Below are positions 1 through 5,172 of a DNA stretch of 5,172 bases, one piece after another. The position numbers and the translations under genes were made by a program. This DNA comes from Spirochaetaceae bacterium. Its GTDB lineage: Bacteria > Spirochaetota > Spirochaetia > DSM-27196 > SKKC01. Where the stretch lies: NCBI GenBank assembly GCA_003552745.1, contig PUOG01000192.1, positions 1 to 5,172 on the forward strand. Direction: 5' to 3'. Numbering within the stretch: the first letter of the stretch is position 1; the number at the start of each line of letters is the position of its first letter. Below the pieces are notes generated by a model that made no database searches, was not told where the DNA came from, and saw nothing but the letters and a program-made list of their open reading frames with translations.

Positions 1-603
1 CCGATCGAGGAGACGGTCTTCGCGATGACCGAGCTCATCCGTCAGGGCAAGGTGCTCTACTGGGGCACCTCCGAGTGGAGCGCCCAGGAGCTCATGCAAG
101 CGTATAGTGTCGCGCGGCAATACAACATGATCCCACCGACGATGGAGCAGCCGCAGTACAATCTCATGTGGCGCGAGCGCTTCGAGAAGGAGTACGTGCG
201 ACTCTATACCGAAATCGGTCTCGGCACCACCATCTGGTCACCGCTTGCATCGGGGTTTCTTACCGGCAAGTACAACGACGGTATCCCGGAAGGTTCACGC
301 GCGACGCTTCCCGGCTATGAGTGGCTGAAGGAGATGATGGAGAAACGGCTGACCCCCGAGAACAAGGAGAAACTGCAGCAGCTCGGCAAGCTCGCGAAAG
401 AGCTGGGAATGACGCAGTCGACCCTTGCAATCGCATGGTGCCTGAAGAACCCGAACGTCAGCACCGTAATAACCGGCGCATCGAATGTTGACCAGGTGCA
501 TGAGAATATGAAGGCGGTTGAGGCGAAAGAGAAGCTCACCGACGATGTCATGCAGCGAATCGATGAGATCATGGACAACAAGCCGGATCTCTCGCCGGTG
601 TAG
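1..603 (+). CDS. Aldo/keto reductase, AKR6 / Kv-beta-like (5'-truncated)
   Basis: This is the C-terminal 200 residues of an NADPH-dependent oxidoreductase that reduces aldehydes or ketones in the cytosol. The frame is open to the left edge, so the N-terminal third is outside the window, including the catalytic Asp/Tyr/Lys and most of the His region; the usual family length is about 320-340 residues. The visible part covers the second half of the TIM barrel: WGTSEW at residues 21-26, EQPQYN at 49-54, WSPLASG at 79-85 (cofactor-binding strand and loop) and GASNVDQVHEN at 159-169, which matches the G-x-S-x-x-x-Q-x-x-E-N NADP(H) phosphate/adenine site. WGTS, the IPP segment, SPLASG and the NKP near the C-terminus closely follow voltage-gated K+ channel beta subunits and their bacterial relatives (AKR6). 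The substrate cannot be told; family membership does not imply a channel partner. The TAG stop is at 601-603, followed by a hairpin and, 86 bp on, ettA on the same strand. Confidence 0.93.
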   Translation, partial: PIEETVFAMTELIRQGKVLYWGTSEWSAQELMQAYSVARQYNMIPPTMEQPQYNLMWRERFEKEYVRLYTEIGLGTTIWSPLASGFLTGKYNDGIPEGSRATLPGYEWLKEMMEKRLTPENKEKLQQLGKLAKELGMTQSTLAIAWCLKNPNVSTVITGASNVDQVHENMKAVEAKEKLTDDVMQRIDEIMDNKPDLSPV

Positions 604-610
604 TCGTATC

Positions 611-647
611 GCAGGCGGGCCACCTTCGAGGCGCTGTGCCCGCCTGC
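611..647 (+). terminator. Strong hairpin after the aldo/keto reductase, no U-tract
   Basis: A perfect 10-bp inverted repeat (GCAGGCGGGC at 611-620, GCCCGCCTGC at 638-647) encloses a 17-nt loop and starts 7 nt after the reductase stop. The position and GC-rich stem suggest transcript 3'-end formation or mRNA 3' protection. No T-run follows on either strand, so it is not a classical Rho-independent terminator. The hairpin is seen directly; the terminator role is inferred. Confidence 0.4.
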
Positions 648-651
648 CCGC

Positions 652-681
652 TTGCCCATATGTCTCGCTCTCGCCTACGAT
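652..681 (+). promoter_or_regulatory. Candidate sigma-70-type promoter for ettA
   Basis: TTGCCC (652-657) and TACGAT (676-681) each match four of six consensus positions and lie 18 bp apart. They sit between the reductase hairpin and the ettA start. Transcription from here would begin near 688, only a few bases before the ATG at 690, giving a nearly leaderless mRNA. That would fit the lack of a Shine-Dalgarno sequence. Such weak matches are common by chance, so this is only a candidate. Confidence 0.22.
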
Positions 682-689
682 GACGCTGA

Positions 690-2369
690 ATGAAAGGCGT
701 CCAGTATATCTATGTGATGAAAGACCTCCGGAAGGTCGTTCCGCCGAATCAGGAAGTGCTCAAAGGCATTTCGCTTTCGTTCTTTCCGGGGGCGAAGATC
801 GGAGTAGTCGGTCCAAACGGATCGGGTAAGAGCTCGTTGCTGCGGATTATGGCAGGTGTCGACACGGAGTTTCAGGGTGAGGCGTGGCCTGCGAAGGGCG
901 CTCGCGTGGGATATCTGCCGCAGGAACCCGAGCTCGACCCGACACTCGATGTCCGCGGTAACGTGGAGCTCGGTCTCAAAGAGCTGCGCGATCTGCTGAA
1001 CCGCTTCGAGGAGGTATCGGCAGGCTTCGGCGAAGTCGAAACCGACGAACAGATGCAGAAGCTGCTCGATGAGCAGGCGAAGTTGCAGGAGCAGATCGAG
1101 GAGTCGAATGCGTGGGAGCTCGACCGGACGCTCGAGATAGCGATGGATGCGCTTCGCTGTCCGCCCGGAGACACCGATGTGACCACGCTGTCAGGCGGTG
1201 AGAAGCGGCGGGTGGCATTGTGCCGCGTCCTTCTCGAGCAGCCCGATCTCCTGCTTCTCGACGAGCCGACAAACCATCTCGACGCCGAGTCGAACGCGTG
1301 GTTGCAGCAGCATCTGCAGCATTTTCCGGGTACGGTCGTTGCAGTCACGCACGATCGCTATTTTCTCGACGAGGCGACCGACTGGGTGCTCGAGCTCGAC
1401 CGTGGCTACGGTATTCCGTGGAAGGGCAATTACTCCTCATGGCTCGAGCAGAAGCAGGAGCGGTTGCGGGTAGAGGAAAAAAGAGAGAGCGCGCGGCAGA
1501 AGACGCTCGAGCATGAGCTGGAATGGATTCGCATGTCGCCGAAGGCGAAGCAGTCGAAGGGCAAGGCGCGGCTGAATGCCTACGAGCAGCTTGCCGCGCA
1601 GGATGAGCGCGAGGCGCTCAAGAACGCCGAAGTGGTGATTCCGAAGGGACCGCGCCTCGGAGATATCGTCATACGCGCAGATGGTGTCTCCAAGGGCTAT
1701 GGTGAGCGGCTGCTCATAGAGAACCTTACGTTCGACCTGCCGAGAGCCGGAATCGTGGGCATTATCGGTCCGAACGGGGCGGGGAAGACAACCCTCTTCC
1801 GCATGATCGTCGGTCAGGAGCAGCCTGATGCCGGTACGCTTACCGTCGGGGATACGGTCGTTCCCGCATACGTCGATCAGAGCCGCGAGACGCTCAATGC
1901 GGGAAACACGGTGTGGGAGGAGATCAGCGAGGGGCACGATACTCTCAAGTTCGGTAGGGCGGAGGTCAACTCACGTGCCTATCTGTCCTGGTTCAACTTC
2001 AAAGGGAGCGATCAACAGAAGAAAGTGGGCATTCTCTCCGGCGGGGAGCGGAATCGGCTTCACCTGGCGAAGGTTCTCAAGAGCGGTGGCAACCTGATCA
2101 TGCTCGACGAGCCGACCAACGATCTTGACGTGGATACGCTTCGAGCACTCGAGGACGCGCTCCTGAGCTTCCCGGGCTGTGTGATGGTGATCTCGCACGA
2201 CCGGTGGTTCCTCGACCGAATCAGCACACACACGCTCGCGTTCGAGGGCGATAGCCAGGCGCGTTGGTTCGAGGGAAACTTCACCGAGTACGAGGAGGAT
2301 CGAAAACGACGACTCGGCGAAGAGGCAGCGCAGCCGCACCGGATCAAGTACAAGAAGCTCATCCGGTGA
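690..2369 (+). CDS. ettA: Energy-dependent translational throttle protein EttA (ABC-F ATPase)
   Basis: This 559-residue soluble ABC-F protein has two ATPase domains and no membrane segments. The family binds the ribosomal E site and gates the first elongation step according to the ATP/ADP ratio. ABC1: Walker A GPNGSGKSS (41-49), signature LSGGE (167-171), Walker B ending in DEPTNHLD (191-198, catalytic E192), switch H221. An insert at about 95-140, rich in Glu, Gln and Leu, is in the position of the EttA arm. The charged linker at about 243-322 corresponds to the P-site tRNA interaction motif. ABC2: Walker A GPNGAGKTT (360-368), LSGGE (449-453), LDEPTNDLD (472-480, E474), H503. All catalytic residues are intact. 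The segments KVVPP, SLSFFPGAKIG, RIMAG and GYLPQEPEL near the N-terminus, and the EGNFTEYEE and RIKYKK tail, match EttA rather than Uup, YbiT or YheS; E. coli EttA is about 555 residues. An in-frame TGA sits directly before the ATG (687-689), so no longer start is possible, and the first ten residues align with the E. coli start. No Shine-Dalgarno sequence is visible. The 3' end overlaps the convergent antiporter gene by 11 bp. Confidence 0.97.
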   Translation: MKGVQYIYVMKDLRKVVPPNQEVLKGISLSFFPGAKIGVVGPNGSGKSSLLRIMAGVDTEFQGEAWPAKGARVGYLPQEPELDPTLDVRGNVELGLKELRDLLNRFEEVSAGFGEVETDEQMQKLLDEQAKLQEQIEESNAWELDRTLEIAMDALRCPPGDTDVTTLSGGEKRRVALCRVLLEQPDLLLLDEPTNHLDAESNAWLQQHLQHFPGTVVAVTHDRYFLDEATDWVLELDRGYGIPWKGNYSSWLEQKQERLRVEEKRESARQKTLEHELEWIRMSPKAKQSKGKARLNAYEQLAAQDEREALKNAEVVIPKGPRLGDIVIRADGVSKGYGERLLIENLTFDLPRAGIVGIIGPNGAGKTTLFRMIVGQEQPDAGTLTVGDTVVPAYVDQSRETLNAGNTVWEEISEGHDTLKFGRAEVNSRAYLSWFNFKGSDQQKKVGILSGGERNRLHLAKVLKSGGNLIMLDEPTNDLDVDTLRALEDALLSFPGCVMVISHDRWFLDRISTHTLAFEGDSQARWFEGNFTEYEEDRKRRLGEEAAQPHRIKYKKLIR

Positions 2370-4416
2370 GCGCGTCGGCAAGCTCTTTCGGATCTCCAGC
2401 GACGAGGGCGCGGTCACGTACCGCCTGGTCTCGCAAGCGGGTCGATAGCGCCGCGAGCAGCTGCAGATGGGGCCCTTTGCTCTCCTTGGGCGATGCGATC
2501 AGCACGATGATTCGTGCGGACTCGCCATCCGCCGATTGGAAATCGATTCCGTCTGGTGCCAGTCCGACAGCACATGCGATTCGATCGACTCCAGCGCTCT
2601 TCGCGTGAGGCATGGCGATCCCATGTTCGAGCCCGGTGCTCATTGAGCTTTCGCGTTCGAGTACGTCGCGAAGCACCAGATCGCGATCCTGGAGCAGACC
2701 GCGCGAGTGCAGGAGATCGACGAGCTCGATGATCGCCTCCTGACGGCTACCGCCTCGGAGCGGCACGATAGTCGTCTCTGGTCGAATATAGCCCTCCATA
2801 CGGATACCCGAAGAAGAACGTGACGCCGGCGCATCGCGGAGAAGCTCAGCCGGCACTTCGAGGCGGGTCAGCGTCCGGATGCGTTCGTTCACATGCACGA
2901 GTGCTTCGTACAGCGCCGTATCCATGAAAGCCTGTTCCTCCTCGGGCCCCGAGAGCTGTATTTCGGTATCCACGAGGCGGAGCGTAAGCGCGCGGCGGTC
3001 CTTGCGCAGGCTGTAGACGGCGCCGTCGAGGTCGATCCGAAGGACGAAAAAGCCGTCCTGATTCATCGCACGGAGGAGCGCACCGACTACCAGTTGCGCG
3101 AGATCATCATTGGGCGTGGCGACCGAACGAACGACGGTTCCGAGCCGATATTTGCGACGCCGTATCGTCGGACGCCTGGAGTCGAGCATGCGTGAGAAGA
3201 GCGGTGAGGCGAGCAGCGTCGACACCACAATCATCACCGTCAGTACCTCCAGCCACTCAGAGGTGAGAATGCCGGTCGCAACTCCCACGACAGCGATAAT
3301 GAGACCGACCTCCCCACGCGGAAGAGTGCCGACCCCGACCAGCAGACCTCCGAACCAGGAGAAGCCGCCTGCTCGTGCTGCGATCGCCGCACCGGCGGTT
3401 TTCGCCAGAGCGGAGACGAGGGCGAATGCGAAGCCGGCTGTGAGCACGGGAAGCGACACAAGCACGGTCGGGTCGATCAATGTGCCGAGTACGGCGTAGA
3501 GAACCGGGATGAAGAATCCGGCAATCGGTCGTATCCGTTGCTCGAAGGTCGCGGCAAGATCGCTCCTCGAGAGCGCCAACCCGACTCCGTACGCACCGGC
3601 GACCGCCGCGATGCCGACAGCCTCGAACACTCCGGAGAGCAGGAGGGCAAGCGAGAGTGTGAGGACGGCGAGGCTGCCGGTCGACATGATCCGGGTCAAC
3701 GATCGCACGAGGGTCGGCAAGAATACGAGCAGCAGTGCGTACGACAGTGCCCAGACTACAATTGCTGTCGTGACGGCGGGCAATGCTCCTTCGAGCGACC
3801 GGGACCCGAGCGGTGTCCCGGCACCGATGAGCACGGCGGTTGATACGATCACGAGCGCGATACCGTCGTGGAAAAGCGAGGCGGCGAGAACGATAGATCC
3901 TTCCGGATCGGACATCCGGTGCTGATCCGCAAGTATTCGCGCCTGTACTCCAATGGAGGTCGATACCGAAACCGCCATGAAGAAAAGCATCGCACGATCG
4001 GACGTCGGAACGCCCAGCACGACGAATGCGCATAGTGCGCCGGCCGCCAGCCCTCCGATTGCGCCGAGGAGAGAAACGCCGACGCCGCGAAGGCGTACCC
4101 GCGAAAGGAATCGGGGATCGGACTCGATGCCCGCGAGGAACACGTGGATTATAGCTCCGATCATCGCAAAGCCGAACAGTGTATACGTGATCGGGAATGC
4201 AGGGTCTACGAGCGGAAAGAGTCCGTCGGAGAAGGAAGGGAGCGGAACGGTTCCAAGCGCATACGGACCGATCAGAACGCCGGCTCCCATCTCTCCAATC
4301 AGTCGCGGAAAACCAAGCCTCTGAACAGTCGCACCGGCGGCGTGAGCGGCGACGAGAAGCACACCGATCTGAAGGGTGAGTCGGGCTATTTCGTGAGTGA
4401 GTGCCGGCTCATACAT
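2359..4416 (-). CDS. CPA2-type cation:proton antiporter fused to a PTS EIIA domain
   Basis: This 685-residue membrane protein probably exchanges Na+ or K+ for protons across the inner membrane. Residues about 10-410 form the transporter, with roughly 12-13 hydrophobic segments. They include FPRLIGEMGAGVLIGP (37-51), FLAGIESD (93-100), the STSIGVQARIL stretch (152-162, the likely unwound helix), the ion-site helix with LFHDGIAL (H183-D184), AKTAGAAIAAR (338-348) and GTLPRGEVGLIIA (363-375, R367/E369). These are hallmarks of the CPA2 family. The LFHD sequence is closest to the Kef LFQD motif. Residues about 411-540 are hydrophilic and not recognised: no GxGxxG nucleotide site of a TrkA-N/RCK domain is seen. 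Residues about 546-685 are a PTS EIIA type-2 (PtsN/fructose-like) domain. It has RESSMSTGLEHGIAMPHAKS at 588-607, phospho-acceptor H604 and a second conserved His at 650. The ATG at 4414-4416 is the only sensible start, because it opens the first hydrophobic segment and no start codon lies just upstream in frame; no Shine-Dalgarno sequence is seen. The acetyltransferase gene ends 34 bp upstream on the same strand, so cotranscription is likely. EIIA phosphorylation probably regulates transport. The ion is uncertain. Confidence 0.93.
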   Translation of the reverse strand: MYEPALTHEIARLTLQIGVLLVAAHAAGATVQRLGFPRLIGEMGAGVLIGPYALGTVPLPSFSDGLFPLVDPAFPITYTLFGFAMIGAIIHVFLAGIESDPRFLSRVRLRGVGVSLLGAIGGLAAGALCAFVVLGVPTSDRAMLFFMAVSVSTSIGVQARILADQHRMSDPEGSIVLAASLFHDGIALVIVSTAVLIGAGTPLGSRSLEGALPAVTTAIVVWALSYALLLVFLPTLVRSLTRIMSTGSLAVLTLSLALLLSGVFEAVGIAAVAGAYGVGLALSRSDLAATFEQRIRPIAGFFIPVLYAVLGTLIDPTVLVSLPVLTAGFAFALVSALAKTAGAAIAARAGGFSWFGGLLVGVGTLPRGEVGLIIAVVGVATGILTSEWLEVLTVMIVVSTLLASPLFSRMLDSRRPTIRRRKYRLGTVVRSVATPNDDLAQLVVGALLRAMNQDGFFVLRIDLDGAVYSLRKDRRALTLRLVDTEIQLSGPEEEQAFMDTALYEALVHVNERIRTLTRLEVPAELLRDAPASRSSSGIRMEGYIRPETTIVPLRGGSRQEAIIELVDLLHSRGLLQDRDLVLRDVLERESSMSTGLEHGIAMPHAKSAGVDRIACAVGLAPDGIDFQSADGESARIIVLIASPKESKGPHLQLLAALSTRLRDQAVRDRALVAGDPKELADALTG

Positions 4417-4450
4417 GGTAGTTCGGCAAGCCGATCGCTTGCGACTGCGC

Positions 4451-4990
4451 CTAACGATCCGATTCGCGACGCCGCCGTTGGTATTCGGTGGTGCCGGTGA
4501 GGTTGCGGCTCATGTACACGTGGCGCACTTCCTTGCCGTACCCGGCGCGTTTGAAGAACTTCATCGCGTCCTTATTCTCCGGATCGGTATCCACGAGCAT
4601 CATTCGTGCTCCGTCCTCAATCAGCCGACTCGTCAAACGGTCGAGCAGCCGTCGAGCGACACTCAAGCGCCGGTATGACGGATCGACGGCGATCCACAGC
4701 ACGTATCCGTAGCGCCAGGAACTCTTGCGTTTCTCGATAAGCGTGCCGAGCACAAAACCGCATATCTGTTCCTCGTATTCGGCCACAAGGCAGTACCTGC
4801 CGTCGGAGGAGAAGAGGTCGACGAGCTCGTACTCATCCCATGTCCGATAGAGGCTCGGCCACTGGTCGGCGGTGAAAACTCTCTCACCGAGTGCGAAGAC
4901 CGACGAAAGGTCGTCCAGCTCCATTTCCCGGATTTCAAGTTCGTCATCGCCGCGTCCGTTCGCGCGGCGGGATCGTTCATCATTGGTCAT
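4451..4990 (-). CDS. GNAT-family N-acetyltransferase (RimI-like fold)
   Basis: This cytosolic protein of 179 residues from ATG 4988-4990 should transfer acetyl from acetyl-CoA to an amine; the substrate is unknown. After a charged, low-complexity leader (about 1-17) comes IREMELDDLSSVFALGERVF (20-39, the N-terminal GNAT strand and helix). Next are YCLVAEYEEQICGFVLG (66-82), the YGYVLWIAVDPSYRR core strand (95-108, motif A), the helix VARRLLDRL (111-119), MLVDTDPENKDAMKFFKRAGY (131-151, motif B, with the usual N-x-x-A-x-x-F-[FY]-x-x-x-G-[FY] pattern) and a basic tail. In the acetyl-CoA pyrophosphate loop the usual R-x-x-G-x-A reads RRLSVA (107-112), with Ser110 in place of Gly. The frame stays open upstream to 5131, but that stretch is translated tRNA and terminator, so 4990 is preferred. 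A TTG seven to nine bases further upstream (QLHDM) is a minor alternative. No Shine-Dalgarno sequence is visible. The antiporter starts 34 bp downstream, which suggests a two-gene operon. Only 25 bp separate the terminator's T-tract from the start, so a separate promoter would have to overlap the terminator. Confidence 0.88.
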   Translation of the reverse strand: MTNDERSRRANGRGDDELEIREMELDDLSSVFALGERVFTADQWPSLYRTWDEYELVDLFSSDGRYCLVAEYEEQICGFVLGTLIEKRKSSWRYGYVLWIAVDPSYRRLSVARRLLDRLTSRLIEDGARMMLVDTDPENKDAMKFFKRAGYGKEVRHVYMSRNLTGTTEYQRRRRESDR

Positions 4991-5015
4991 GTCATGCAAT
5001 TGATTCGTCGTTACG

Positions 5016-5050
5016 AAAACAGAAGGCCGAGCACCGTTCGGCACTCGGCC
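5016..5050 (-). terminator. Rho-independent terminator of tRNA-Leu
   Basis: On the minus strand, GGCCGAG (5050-5044) pairs with CTCGGCC (5031-5025). The inner part extends this to an 11-bp stem with two G-U wobbles and a GAAC loop. The T-rich stretch TTCTGTTTTC follows (5024-5015). It begins three bases after the tRNA discriminator base, as expected for a tRNA terminator. The interrupted T-tract may allow readthrough into the acetyltransferase gene. Confidence 0.72.
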
Positions 5051-5053
5051 CTT

Positions 5054-5137
5054 TGCCCGAGAGAGGACTTGAACCTCCACGTCCGTAAGGACACCAGACC
5101 CTGAACCTGGCGCGTCTACCAGTTCCGCCACTCGGGC
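5054..5137 (-). tRNA. tRNA-Leu, anticodon CAG
   Basis: This 84-nt tRNA reads CUG codons. The acceptor stem GCCCGAG (from 5137) pairs perfectly with CTCGGGC (ending 5055), with A as discriminator at 5054. The D-arm is GCGGAACTGGTAGACGCGC. The anticodon arm is CCAGG-TTCAGGG-TCTGG, with CAG at loop positions 34-36. The long variable arm GTCC-TTAC-GGAC is typical of class II tRNAs. The T-arm is GGAGG-TTCAAGT-CCTCT, with one G-U pair. Much of it is identical to E. coli tRNA-Leu(CAG), including the variable arm and T-loop. The bases after the discriminator are AAG, so CCA is not encoded and must be added by tRNA nucleotidyltransferase. The terminator hairpin follows at once and the acetyltransferase gene comes next on the same strand. 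Confidence 0.96.
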
Positions 5138-5166
5138 AGCGTCTATCGCACGCTGTTGTGGACCTT

Positions 5167-5172
5167 TGTATA
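5167..5172 (-). promoter_or_regulatory. Possible -10 element upstream of tRNA-Leu
   Basis: TATACA on the minus strand, at the extreme right edge, matches five of six positions of a -10 box. It would start transcription about 20-25 nt before the tRNA 5' end. The matching -35 would lie outside the window, so this cannot be confirmed. Confidence 0.2.

Noticed and set aside
680..829. ATG at 680 as a start for a different frame overlapping the ettA start
   Set aside because: The resulting frame runs through the EttA N-terminus and Walker A region and gives an unrecognisable Arg/Ser-rich peptide.
1437..1937. Antisense open frames over ettA (also 872-1348 and 1971-2417)
   Set aside because: No recognisable domain or start context, and the opposite frame is a full-length conserved EttA.
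1255..2125. Repeated CTCGACGAGCCGAC stretches in ettA
   Set aside because: They encode the Walker B motifs of the two ATPase domains (LDEPTN), so they reflect protein conservation rather than a DNA repeat.
2893..3925. Plus-strand open frames across the antiporter gene
   Set aside because: Low-complexity Arg/Ser/Thr/Pro-rich translations with no motifs, opposite an intact conserved gene.
3257..4033. A 258-codon open frame on the minus strand inside the antiporter gene
   Set aside because: Its Arg/Ser/Cys-rich translation has no domain signature, while the overlapping frame encodes a clear transporter. It is a by-product of GC-rich codons.
5054..5137. tRNA-Leu as an integration (att) site for a mobile element
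   Set aside because: No integrase, phage gene or full direct repeat of the tRNA 3' end is seen in the window. The neighbouring genes look like ordinary chromosome.

Overview
The window is compact, GC-rich bacterial chromosome with long open frames on both strands and almost no non-coding space. It shows no plasmid, phage, transposon or CRISPR signal. Two gene blocks converge. On the plus strand are the 3' end of an aldo/keto reductase gene (1-603) and a complete ettA-type ABC-F gene (690-2369). On the minus strand, read from the right edge, are tRNA-Leu(CAG) without an encoded CCA (5054-5137), a terminator hairpin (5016-5050), a GNAT acetyltransferase (4451-4990) and a cation:proton antiporter carrying a C-terminal PTS EIIA domain (2359-4416). 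The blocks meet tail to tail with an 11-bp overlap of coding sequence.

Organism: a free-living bacterium with G- and C-rich codon use and a tRNA that needs CCA addition after transcription. The full-length EttA excludes an archaeon. None of the three complete genes has a clear Shine-Dalgarno sequence. The antiporter-EIIA architecture and the GC-rich style would fit a free-living spirochaete or a similar lineage. That placement is a weak inference and cannot be proved from this window.

Function: EttA is a ribosome E-site ATPase that gates translation according to energy charge. The aldo/keto reductase resembles the AKR6 / Kv-channel beta-subunit group of NADPH-dependent oxidoreductases. The minus-strand pair is the most interesting part. 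It is a probable operon of an acetyltransferase and a CPA2/Kef-like exchanger. The exchanger has an ion-site His-Asp pair, an unrecognised cytosolic segment and an EIIA domain that keeps its phospho-acceptor histidine. This suggests cation/pH homeostasis controlled by PTS phosphorylation, possibly with acetylation as a second input.

Non-coding stretches are short: 86 bp between the first two genes (one hairpin and a weak promoter candidate), 34 bp between the acetyltransferase and antiporter genes, and the tRNA/terminator region on the right. No gene-free stretch exceeds 300 bases. Apart from the antiporter module, this is ordinary core-genome content.
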